Shown in pieces: positions 1 to 6,309 of a stretch of DNA of 9,063 bases. Source of the stretch: JAUIEH01 sp964483375 (GTDB lineage: Bacteria; Pseudomonadota; Alphaproteobacteria; Caulobacterales; Maricaulaceae); the NCBI GenBank assembly GCA_964483375.1, contig CAZABJ010000076.1:1-9063 (forward strand). Direction: 5' to 3'. Under the pieces are notes generated by a model, which had not been told where the DNA came from, did not search any database, and saw only the letters and a program-made list of their open reading frames with translations. Within the stretch, counting starts at the first letter, position 1. Each line of letters starts with the position of its first letter. The position numbers and the translations under genes were made by a program.

Positions 1-5
1 ATCCC

Positions 6-31
6 GAGCGCAGCTCGCCGCCGACGGGCGG
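6..31 (-). terminator. Possible terminator hairpins after the HemG-like gene
   Basis: Two short inverted repeats lie directly after the stop codon at 33-35. One is CCGCC/GGCGG with a 4-nt loop (18-31). The other is GAGC/GCTC with a 3-nt loop (6-16). Neither is followed by a T-run on the minus strand, so this is a weak candidate for an intrinsic terminator. Confidence 0.2.
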
Positions 32-32
32 G

Positions 33-578
33 TTAGGCCGGTTGGCCCAGCGTCGCGGCGAAGCGGTCGGCGAAGCGTTCGAGCGCGGTCCAGTCGGTGA
101 ATTCGTAATCGTCGGTCTCGGTCGGCAGGCCGTGGTCTTTGGCGATGCGCTTCATGATCCAGCGCTTGAAAAAATCGTAGCGCGTATATTTCAACGCGCC
201 GGCCGCGTGGATGACCTCGCCCGGCATCCAGCCCGTGCGCTCGACGAAATGGCGCACCACGTCGGCGACCTCTTCTTGATCCTCGACATCATCCCCCAGC
301 GCGGCGAGCGACACCGACACGAACGCGTTCGGACGCGCGGCGAGGGCGGCGCAATTGTCCCGTACGAAATGCACGATGCTGGACTGGTACTGATGCATAT
401 GCACCGACGCGGCGATGAGGACCGCGTCGACGCCCTCAAACAGGTTCGGACCCTGCGCGCCGGAAGCGTCGACAAGCGTCGTCTCGCATTTGCGGCGGAT
501 GAGTTCGTCGGTGAGGAACTGCGCGATTTTGCGCGTTTGTCCCTCGGTGGTCGCATAAACGATGAGAACGTGCGGCAT
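33..578 (-). CDS. hemG: HemG-like flavodoxin-domain protein (protoporphyrinogen dehydrogenase family)
   Basis: This gene encodes a 181-residue soluble flavodoxin-fold protein. An FMN phosphate-binding loop lies at residues 8-19 (YATTEGQTRKIA). An ASVHMHQY segment (57-64), AGALKYTRY (126-134) and the late TDW (161-163) match the layout I know from E. coli HemG (ASIRYGHY, AGALRYPRY, TDW), which is also 181 residues long. HemG oxidises protoporphyrinogen IX to protoporphyrin IX in haem synthesis and passes electrons to quinone. The ATG at 576-578 is chosen because the fold begins there and a GAGAG ribosome-binding sequence (586-590 on the minus strand) precedes it by 7 nt; an in-frame extension to 671 adds 31 residues without family features. 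The gene is divergent from a universal stress protein gene. Family membership is well supported. The exact substrate is less certain, because HemG-like flavodoxins also occur where another oxidase (HemJ) makes haem. Confidence 0.85.
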   Translation of the reverse strand: MPHVLIVYATTEGQTRKIAQFLTDELIRRKCETTLVDASGAQGPNLFEGVDAVLIAASVHMHQYQSSIVHFVRDNCAALAARPNAFVSVSLAALGDDVEDQEEVADVVRHFVERTGWMPGEVIHAAGALKYTRYDFFKRWIMKRIAKDHGLPTETDDYEFTDWTALERFADRFAATLGQPA

Positions 579-785
579 GGCGAAGCTCTCGCTGCGGGTT
601 GGCGATCGGCGCAGGCTTCCGCGACAGGGCGAGGCTTCGCAATGCGCAGAATTGCGGATACGGCCCCGCATCCGACGCGCCGGCCGCCCAGAGCCTCCTC
701 CCTCAGCTCCGTGATTTTACGGATTGGCCGTCGACAGCCGCGCCTCGGACAGTAGGCTCGCCGTAACGCACCGGAGGATCTCGCC
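579..785. promoter_or_regulatory. Divergent control region between HemG-like and universal stress protein genes
   Basis: This 207-bp gap must hold the promoters of both divergent genes. Two inverted repeats are visible. One is CGCAAT-N7-ATTGCG (638-656), which can be read outward as TTCGCAAT/ATTGCGGA with one mismatch. The other is TCCGT-N6-ACGGA (708-723), centred about 70 nt before the stress-protein ATG. No FNR/FixK-type TTGAT-N4-ATCAA box and no convincing sigma-70 pair were found. Regulatory use is inferred from position only. Confidence 0.4.
773..777 (+). promoter_or_regulatory. Ribosome-binding site of the universal stress protein gene
   Basis: A perfect GGAGG lies 8 nt before the ATG at 786, which fixes the start of the universal stress protein gene. 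Confidence 0.8.
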
Positions 786-1628
786 ATGCCCTCGCCTTTC
801 GCTTCCATCCTCGCCATCGCCTCGCCCCTGTCGGACGCGGACCAAACCCTCGCCTGGGCGGACCGCCTGGCGGGGGAGTTCGGCGCGGTGGTGGACGCCG
901 CCTTCATGCGTGAGGATATGAGCGCGGATATCCACTTCACCCCCATGGGCGTGACCGTGAGCGAAACCGCCATCGCCGAGCTGCGCAAAGCCAATCAAAA
1001 CGCTGAAGCCGAAGCGCGAGAGAAATTCGAAGCCCTCCGCGCGCGCGCCCCGGGCGGCCGTTTCCGCCGCTTCTTGCCGCTGTTGCAGGGCTATGGGCGG
1101 GCCATCTCCGAAGCCGCGCGCACCGCGGATTTGGTGGTCATGCGCGCGCCGGGCAAAGACGCTCTGCGCGAACTGCGCGCCCAGCAGCTCTCCATGGCCG
1201 TGCTGGACGGCGGCGGCTTGGTGTTCGCGCCGCCCGCCGACGCCGCGCCCGACGCCTCGCTCGCCCATGTCGCGGTCGCCTGGGACGGAAGCCGCGAGGC
1301 GGCCCGCGCCATGCGGGAGGCCGTCCCGTTTTTGCGCGCCGCACGGGACGTCAGTCTGGTGACCCTGGAGGGGGGCGACAGCGGGGAACGCTTGGTGCTG
1401 GAGGCGGAGTGCTATTTGGCCGCTCACGGCGTTTCCGCGGAGGTTCACCTTCGCGGTCGCGAGCCCGGACGCGAAGCGCGGCGATTGTTGGACGCGGTGG
1501 CGGAGACCGGGGCGAGCATGATGGTGATGGGCGCCTATGGCCGGGCGCAGTGGTTTGAAAGCGTCTTCGGCGGGGCCACCGAGTTCGCCACGCAGAACAC
1601 GCCGCTGCCGCTGCTTTTGGCGCACTGA
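786..1628 (+). CDS. Universal stress protein, tandem two-domain type
   Basis: The product is a 280-residue cytosolic protein with two UspA-like domains, roughly residues 1-150 and 158-280. The second domain opens with a strand-plus-acid HVAVAWDGS (161-169) and ends with VMGAYGRAQWFESVFGGATEF. That fits the nucleotide-binding pattern G-x2-G-x9-G (G249, G252, G262) with Gly instead of the usual Ser/Thr next; this GGxT variant is common among alphaproteobacterial members. The first domain lacks a clear copy of the motif, so nucleotide binding probably rests with the C-terminal half. Family members support survival under energy limitation, hypoxia or other stress, often as ATP-binding dimers, but the specific role here is unknown. 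The start is set by GGAGG 8 nt upstream. The gene sits within a group of hypoxia-associated families (HemG-like flavodoxin, phosphotransferase/kinase, FixLJ). Confidence 0.9.
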   Translation: MPSPFASILAIASPLSDADQTLAWADRLAGEFGAVVDAAFMREDMSADIHFTPMGVTVSETAIAELRKANQNAEAEAREKFEALRARAPGGRFRRFLPLLQGYGRAISEAARTADLVVMRAPGKDALRELRAQQLSMAVLDGGGLVFAPPADAAPDASLAHVAVAWDGSREAARAMREAVPFLRAARDVSLVTLEGGDSGERLVLEAECYLAAHGVSAEVHLRGREPGREARRLLDAVAETGASMMVMGAYGRAQWFESVFGGATEFATQNTPLPLLLAH

Positions 1629-1789
1629 TCTGCGCTCGCGTCGGCGACCGGCAGGCTCGCGGCGCCGTTGCTCGTAGTTTTGCGCACTTAACAACGCGCG
1701 CCCGTTCCTGCTCCTTTGCCCCCTAACCCCGCATCGAAAAACACGACGCAACAGTCGGGGCGATGGGGAGCGCAAGGGAGCAAGACGCC
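1629..1789 (+). promoter_or_regulatory. Intergenic region upstream of the phasin gene
   Basis: This 161-bp gap is long enough for a separate promoter. It contains the sequence G-N2-CGTAGTTT-N2-CGCA at 1670-1686, which recurs upstream of the FixL gene at 3966-3982 (13 of 17 positions agree). No T-tailed terminator for the preceding gene was found. The promoter function is inferred. Confidence 0.35.
1775..1780 (+). promoter_or_regulatory. Ribosome-binding site deciding the phasin start
   Basis: The sequence AGGGAG lies 9 nt before the ATG at 1790. The earlier in-frame ATG at 1763 has only a GGGG a few bases ahead of it, so 1790 is preferred. Confidence 0.6.
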
Positions 1790-2149
1790 ATGACCACCCA
1801 AGCCGACGCCCAAAACGAAAAGCGCAAAGCCGCAGCGAAAGCCGAAACCGGGGACCGCGGAGCCCCGACGGCGGGCGCGGGGGTCGCCGCCGCCAGCGTC
1901 TTGAGCGTCTGGGGGCGAATGCTGCGGACCAATGAAGAGTTGATGCGTTTCGGGTTGAAGCGCGCGGGGCGCTACCAACAGTTTTTCAAAGACGCCCGGG
2001 CCTGCGCCTCCCCGGCTGACGCGGTGCGGCTCTATAGCGAGGCCACGCAACAATGCGTGGCGGACTATGTCGAACAGACCCAACGGCTCGCCCGCTTCCA
2101 AGCGCCGGTATCGCCTTTCACGGGCTTTTTTCCGACAACCAAAGACTGA
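1790..2149 (+). CDS. Phasin-family protein (polyhydroxyalkanoate granule-associated)
   Basis: The product is a small, mostly helical 119-residue protein. Residues 1-30 are charged, Ala-rich and probably disordered. Residues 45-104 carry a phasin-type amphipathic helix pattern: NEELMRFGLKRAGRYQQFF, then a short break with SPADAVRLYSEATQQCVADYVEQTQRLA. This resembles the phasin_2 layout (N-x-E-L-x-F-x-x-x-R-x-x-x-Y, then a segment of the type SPxEALxLQSEFxxxxxxxYxxQ). Phasins coat polyhydroxyalkanoate storage granules and control their size. No polymer synthase or depolymerase is in the window, so granule binding is inferred from the family. The gene follows the stress-protein gene on the same strand after 161 nt and converges on the phosphotransferase/kinase gene. 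Start choice rests on the AGGGAG site; starting at 1763 would add nine residues. Confidence 0.75.
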   Translation: MTTQADAQNEKRKAAAKAETGDRGAPTAGAGVAAASVLSVWGRMLRTNEELMRFGLKRAGRYQQFFKDARACASPADAVRLYSEATQQCVADYVEQTQRLARFQAPVSPFTGFFPTTKD

Positions 2150-2161
2150 CTGAGATCGCCT

Positions 2162-2187
2162 GGCGAGGCGCCGCCCGGAGCCTCGCC
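2162..2187 (+). terminator. Candidate terminator hairpin after the phasin gene
   Basis: A perfect 8-bp stem, GGCGAGGC (2162-2169) with GCCTCGCC (2180-2187), encloses a 10-nt loop 13 nt after the phasin stop. No T-run follows, so it may act as a 3'-end stabiliser or a Rho-linked pause rather than a classical intrinsic terminator. Confidence 0.4.
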
Positions 2188-2309
2188 CGCAGCCATCGGC
2201 GACGGAACCCCGACCGTCTGCGCGTTCCATTCCGAGCATGGGTCGGCGTCCTCCTCGCCCTGGCAGGACGCTTGGGTGCGGCGCTCCCCACGCCCGCCCG
2301 CCCGCGCAC

Positions 2310-2355
2310 CGCCCCTCGTCGCGTCTCTTCCCCCGACCCAGACGTGCGAGGGGCG
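2310..2355 (-). terminator. Candidate terminator hairpin after the phosphotransferase/kinase gene
   Basis: A perfect 9-bp stem, CGCCCCTCG (2310-2318) with CGAGGGGCG (2347-2355), encloses a 28-nt loop. Read on the minus strand it begins 14 nt after the kinase stop codon at 2370-2372. The loop is long and there is no T-tract. The rest of 2150-2369 shows no gene. Confidence 0.35.
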
Positions 2356-2369
2356 ACTTTCCCGCAGGA

Positions 2370-3908
2370 TCAGCCCAGCGCGGCGATAGCCGCTTCGGCG
2401 TCCGCGAAGAGGCGCTCGAACGGGGCCTCCGCGTTTAGGCGACGCCAGCGCATCTCTCCCAGGTCATAGGCTGATTGGCCGCGTGCGACGGCCCCGTCGG
2501 CGTCTGAGACGTCGCCTCGCCGCGCCTCCGCTCGGCGCGCGCGCTCGGTTTCACCGCAGTCAAGCCAAAGCCCAAGAAACGGGACGCCCTGCGCCTGAGC
2601 CACGGCCTCCAGCGCGTCGCGTTCTTCCTCTCGCGCATGCACCGCGTCCACGATCACGACCCCGCCTTGAGCCGCTGCCCAAGCCGCCTTCGCACGCAAT
2701 CGCTCATAAACCGCCTCCCCGACCGAGCGGGCGTAGGCGTCCTTAGGGGCTGGGCTCGTCACAGGCACGCCGACCAGCGCCTTCCGCTCGACATCGCTGC
2801 GCAACCAAAACGCGCCACAGGGCCCCGGCGCGCGCGGCGCGAGCGCGCGCGCAAGCACGGACTTGCCAGAACCCGACAGCCCGCCGATCCCGACCACGGC
2901 GGATGGGGACGGCGCGCTGAGGACGTCCGCCAGGCGCACATACGCCCGCGCTTCGTCAAGCGCGCCGGGCTTGGCGGCGTCAAGCGCGACCCGCGCGCGA
3001 ACGCCGGCCCTCAGCGCCGCCAGGGCCCCGAGAACCCCCACGCCCTCAAGCGTTTCCGCTTGAGCCCCATCGAAATAGGCGTTCAACAGAGCGTTGGCGT
3101 GGGCGTCCAAGCCGTGACGCTTGAGGTCCATCAGCAGGAAGGCGAGGTCGTAAAGGATGTCGGTCGTCGCCAGCGCATCGTCGAACTCAAGCGCATCGAA
3201 CAGCACCGGCGCGCCGTCCAACCAGACGATGTTCCCCAGATGCAAATCGCCATGACAGCGCCGCACCGCGCCTTGCGCCGCACGACGATGCAGCGCAGGC
3301 GCCGCCGCAGCGAAGGCGTCAGCGCAGCGGTCGAGCACGGGACGGGCTTCAGCGGCAAGGGCGTCCGTCCCCGCCAACCCTTCCGCAACGCCAGACAGAA
3401 CCGCCCCGAGCGGCTTAGCGCCAATCCCGCCCATACGCACCGGGGCTGCGGCATGGCTTGCCCGAACCGCATCGGCCAAGGGGGGCATCATCTCAAGCCC
3501 AAGTCGCCCCTCGCGCGCCATCACGTCCAGCAGCGCTGATTGCGGGAACCGCCGCATGCGAACCAAAGGCTCCACGGGTTCGCCGGGCTCATCCAACGCC
3601 AACACCCCGTCGGGCCGCCGGGCGATGACGGAGACCCCGTGATACAGCTGAGGGGCGGCGACGACATTCAGCCGCCACTCCTTTTCGCAAACCGCGCGGC
3701 GCTTTTCGAACGTCGAGAAATCCAGATAGGGCAACTTGACCGGGCGTTTGATCTTGTAGGCGGTCTCATCCGCCAAAAACACGCAGGCGCCATGGGTCAC
3801 CAAGGGAGGCGGCGCGTCGGGACCGCAAAGCGCGTCCATGAATGCGGCGACGTCAGGGTCGATCGGCGCAGCGGATGTCGACGGCATGGAGTCGTGTTGA
3901 CGGTTCAT
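2370..3908 (-). CDS. Two-domain phosphotransferase-like / P-loop kinase protein
   Basis: The product is a 512-residue cytosolic protein with two kinase-type modules. Residues about 30-330 form an aminoglycoside-phosphotransferase-like domain: AYKIKRPV (50-57) supplies the nucleotide-site lysine region, CHGDLHLGN (218-226) is the catalytic loop with D221 and N226, and FDALEFDD (237-244) supplies the metal-binding acid. Residues 337-512 form a P-loop kinase of the gluconate/adenylate-kinase type with Walker A GLSGSGKS (343-350) and a Walker B-like VVIVDAVH (417-424). This is the COG2187 + COG0645 arrangement; the natural substrate is not established and drug resistance should not be assumed. 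The ATG at 3906-3908 is preferred (GGGAT-like sequence upstream); MPSTS at 3887 is an alternative, and a much longer open frame to 4439 only reads antisense through the FixL gene. It is divergent from fixL with a 166-bp gap. Confidence 0.85.
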   Translation of the reverse strand: MNRQHDSMPSTSAAPIDPDVAAFMDALCGPDAPPPLVTHGACVFLADETAYKIKRPVKLPYLDFSTFEKRRAVCEKEWRLNVVAAPQLYHGVSVIARRPDGVLALDEPGEPVEPLVRMRRFPQSALLDVMAREGRLGLEMMPPLADAVRASHAAAPVRMGGIGAKPLGAVLSGVAEGLAGTDALAAEARPVLDRCADAFAAAAPALHRRAAQGAVRRCHGDLHLGNIVWLDGAPVLFDALEFDDALATTDILYDLAFLLMDLKRHGLDAHANALLNAYFDGAQAETLEGVGVLGALAALRAGVRARVALDAAKPGALDEARAYVRLADVLSAPSPSAVVGIGGLSGSGKSVLARALAPRAPGPCGAFWLRSDVERKALVGVPVTSPAPKDAYARSVGEAVYERLRAKAAWAAAQGGVVIVDAVHAREEERDALEAVAQAQGVPFLGLWLDCGETERARRAEARRGDVSDADGAVARGQSAYDLGEMRWRRLNAEAPFERLFADAEAAIAALG

Positions 3909-4074
3909 GGCGTCATCCCGCGCAAAACCCCTATCCACCATCAACCAGCCCGCTGCGGCCCGCCAGTGCGTAGTTTCCCGCATCGCCTCGAAGCCAAGCG
4001 CGATAAACCGTCGCAAACCGTCCCAGTTCGGGGATGAGCCTGGTATTGTCCCGCGACGAGCCGGACGAAAAGCG
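3909..4074. promoter_or_regulatory. Divergent control region between the kinase and fixL genes
   Basis: This 166-bp region must drive both divergent genes. It contains GTGCGTAG followed by TTT at 3966-3976, part of the 17-nt motif also found before the phasin gene. The octamer differs at one position from GTAMGTAG, which I recall as the in-vitro selected FixJ-binding sequence of Sinorhizobium. No TTGAT-N4-ATCAA box and no strong sigma-70 promoter are visible. Autoregulation by FixJ is an inference. Confidence 0.4.
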
Positions 4075-5694
4075 ATGAGCGACACCACCCACAGCCGGAG
4101 CGGCGAGCGCACCGACCATCGCCCCGACTTCGTGGCCGCATTGGGCGAGGCGCTCGCACGATACGCCCAGGACGTGCCGCTCATTGACGCCGTCAGTCCT
4201 CTTTTGGAATTTGTGGCTGATTGCGAGCCGGCGTTCGAGCCCGCGCTCGTTCGCTGGTCGAGCCGCGCCCAAGCGGTGGAAACGGTTTGTCCTGCGCCGG
4301 GCGACCCCGCCCTTGATCCCAAAGTCCTGAAAGCCGCGGCGGGGTGGTGGGAGCGACCGGTCAGCCACGTCCTGCGTTTCGACCCGCTTCTGACCGCCCA
4401 GACCGGGGAGCCGGTCTTCATCGCCGGCTTGCAGATCACCGATGATCACGCTTCAGGCGCGCTCTTGCTCATCGCCCGCCCAGGCGAGACCGAGGCCGCG
4501 CCCAATACGCCGGACAGCGCTCTGCAGGCGGCCTCGCGCGCGCTCGCGCTGTTTGTCCAAGAACGGGCGAGCTCGGCGGCTCTCACGGAAGGCCGTGCGG
4601 CGCTGCGGACGATTTTGGACATGGCGCCGGACGCGATCGTTCGGATCGACCATGGCGGGACCATCAAGACGTTCAATCGCGCGGCGGAGCGCATGTTCGG
4701 CTACGCCGCTGCAGAGGCGATCGGCCAACCGGTTTCGATCCTCATGACGGCTGAGCACGCCAGCCGACACGCCGGATACGTCGATCGCTACGTGCGCAGC
4801 GGCGAACGGCGGTTGGAGAATTGGCGGCGCAGGCTCACCGCACGCTGCCGAAACGGCGGCGAAATTCCGATCGAAATCGCGCTTGGCGACACGACGCTGC
4901 AGGGCGAACCTTGCTTTATCGGCGTCATTCGCGACATCTCCGACCGCGTGCGCGAGGAAGCCCGCCGCGACGCCCTGCGCCAAGCGCTAGAACACGCCAC
5001 TCAGCTGAGCGCTTTAGGGGAAATGGCCGCCACCATCGCCCATGAGGTCAACCAGCCGCTCACGGCGGTAGGCAACTATGTGGATGCGGCGTTGGCCATG
5101 ATCGACGCCGGCGAACCGGTCGAAGACCTGCGGCGGACGCTTCAACTCGCCCGCGCCCAAGCCGGTATGGGCGGGGAGATCGTTCGTCGCGTGCGGCGCC
5201 TGACCACCCGCCGGGCGCCGGAGCGGTCGGTGACCGACATTAACGAGGCCGCAGAGGAAACTCTGGACTACCTGCAAAAAGTGGCGGCGGCGCACGGCGC
5301 GACGGTGCTGCGGGACTACGCCAGCCCTGCGCCGGTAGTCTTCGTCGACAGGATCCAACTTCAGCAAGTGATCGCCAATCTCGTCCGCAACGCGCTGCAA
5401 GCCGTGTCGAAGCGCGAAGACGGCGCGGTCACCGTCCGCACCCGGGCCGACGATCAAGGCGTGATCCTGAGCGTGCTCGACAACGGCCCGGGGCTTCCCG
5501 ATGACGTCCGCGCCACGATGTTCGACAGCTTTGTTACAGGTTCGCCGGGCGGGGTGGGCCTAGGGCTCGCGGTCAGCCGAACCATCGCCGAGCAGCATGG
5601 CGGAACAATCTGGGCGGAGGACAACGCCCCCTCCGGCGCCGCCTTTCATTTGCGTCTGCCCTTCGGGACGGGCGGGACGGACCCCGGTCCATGA
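4075..5694 (+). CDS. fixL: FixL-like PAS sensor histidine kinase
   Basis: The product is a 539-residue soluble kinase with no membrane segment. Residues 1-165 form a GAF-like or unassigned sensor region. Residues about 173-292 form a PAS domain closest to the haem PAS of FixL. Residues 292-325 are a coiled-coil lead-in. The H-box at 317-328 (EMAATIAHEVNQ) has phospho-acceptor H323. The ATPase domain has an N-box with N435 and N439, DNGPG (469-473) and GGVGLGL (492-498). H232 in SRHAGYVDRY aligns with the proximal haem histidine (His200 of Bradyrhizobium FixL) and R238 with Arg206. The IIGIGR stretch is replaced by RLENWRR, which still places an arginine at the Arg220 position. The start at 4075 avoids overlap with the divergent gene; no strong ribosome-binding site is seen. 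Its stop overlaps the fixJ start by 4 nt, so the two form an operon and almost certainly a cognate pair. Confidence 0.88.
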   Translation: MSDTTHSRSGERTDHRPDFVAALGEALARYAQDVPLIDAVSPLLEFVADCEPAFEPALVRWSSRAQAVETVCPAPGDPALDPKVLKAAAGWWERPVSHVLRFDPLLTAQTGEPVFIAGLQITDDHASGALLLIARPGETEAAPNTPDSALQAASRALALFVQERASSAALTEGRAALRTILDMAPDAIVRIDHGGTIKTFNRAAERMFGYAAAEAIGQPVSILMTAEHASRHAGYVDRYVRSGERRLENWRRRLTARCRNGGEIPIEIALGDTTLQGEPCFIGVIRDISDRVREEARRDALRQALEHATQLSALGEMAATIAHEVNQPLTAVGNYVDAALAMIDAGEPVEDLRRTLQLARAQAGMGGEIVRRVRRLTTRRAPERSVTDINEAAEETLDYLQKVAAAHGATVLRDYASPAPVVFVDRIQLQQVIANLVRNALQAVSKREDGAVTVRTRADDQGVILSVLDNGPGLPDDVRATMFDSFVTGSPGGVGLGLAVSRTIAEQHGGTIWAEDNAPSGAAFHLRLPFGTGGTDPGP

Positions 5695-6299
5695 GAGAAC
5701 CTTGCGTCTGCGTCATCGACGATGACCAAGCGGTGCGCCAGTCCACCGCCGCTTTATTGCAAGCCAAGCACTTCGTCGTTCACGGTTTTGAGAGTGCAGC
5801 GGCCTTTTTGGACGCTCCGGAGGTTCCGCGCACAGGCTGCGTTCTTCTGGACTATCGGATGCCGGATATGGACGGGTTGGCGGCGTTGCCCCTCATCACA
5901 AAGCGATGTCCGACGCTGAGCGTGGTCATGATCACCGCCCATGGCGATGTCGACGTCGCGGTGAAGGCGCTTAAGGGCGGCGCGGTCGACCTGTTGGAGA
6001 AACCGTGGGAGACCCAAACGCTGCTCGACGCCCTTGACCGCGCGCTGGGCGTCTCCCGCCTGCGCGCCGCTGCGGAAGCCGAGCGTCAAGACGCGCTGGG
6101 CCGGCTTGCTCGGCTGACGCCGCGCGAACGCGACGTGTTCGAGGAACTGGTCACGGGCGCGCCGAACAAGGTGATCGCCTATCGGCTGGGGCTCAGCACA
6201 CGGACCGTTGAGTTTCACCGTGCGCGTCTGCTGGAGAAAACCGAGGCGAGCAGCGTGGCCGAGCTGGTGGTCCTAAAGACCCGCAGCGAAGCGCCCTAG
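5691..6299 (+). CDS. fixJ: FixJ-like response regulator
   Basis: The product is a 202-residue transcription regulator. The receiver domain (residues 1-120) has acidic pocket D10/D11, phospho-acceptor D54 in LLDYRMPDMDG, T82 in MITAHGD and K104 in LEKPW. The C-terminal LuxR/FixJ-type helix-turn-helix (about 138-198) shows LTPRERDVFEELVTG, then NKVIAYRLGLSTRTVEFHRA, the family signature for DNA contact. In FixLJ systems phosphorylation by the oxygen-sensing FixL dimerises FixJ, which then activates genes such as fixK and nifA. No fixK, nif or cbb3 oxidase gene is present here, so the targets are unknown and may include the neighbouring genes. The ATGA overlap with fixL indicates translational coupling. 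The gene ends 10 nt from the oppositely oriented tonB stop. Confidence 0.92.
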   Translation: MREPCVCVIDDDQAVRQSTAALLQAKHFVVHGFESAAAFLDAPEVPRTGCVLLDYRMPDMDGLAALPLITKRCPTLSVVMITAHGDVDVAVKALKGGAVDLLEKPWETQTLLDALDRALGVSRLRAAAEAERQDALGRLARLTPRERDVFEELVTGAPNKVIAYRLGLSTRTVEFHRARLLEKTEASSVAELVVLKTRSEAP

Positions 6300-6309
6300 G
6301 CGCAGCCGC

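Noticed and set aside
579..785. Search for FNR/FixK boxes (TTGAT-N4-ATCAA) here and in 1629-1789 and 3909-4074
   Set aside because: No copy with both half-sites was found in any of the three gaps.
191..994. Minus-strand open frame spanning the HemG-like/stress-protein gap
   Set aside because: It crosses both coding starts in another frame, and its Ser/Arg-rich sequence matches no known domain.
2637..3539. Long open frame on the plus strand within the phosphotransferase/kinase gene, continued by another at 3540-4037
   Set aside because: It is antisense to a gene with clear catalytic motifs. The Arg/Pro-rich composition and lack of any domain mark it as a by-product of high-GC codon use.
2220..3908. 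Possible aminoglycoside-resistance gene on account of the phosphotransferase motif
   Set aside because: The fused P-loop kinase and chromosomal setting fit the COG2187 family rather than a drug-resistance enzyme, and no mobile element is nearby.
3909..4439. Upstream extension of the kinase frame on the minus strand to 4439
   Set aside because: It reads antisense through the start of the FixL gene and shows no domain; the protein family begins near residue 1 of the 3908 start.
6291..6303. GCGCC-cta-GGCGC hairpin between fixJ and tonB as a two-way terminator
   Set aside because: The 5-bp stem lies partly within the fixJ coding end and has no T-run on either side; too weak to annotate.
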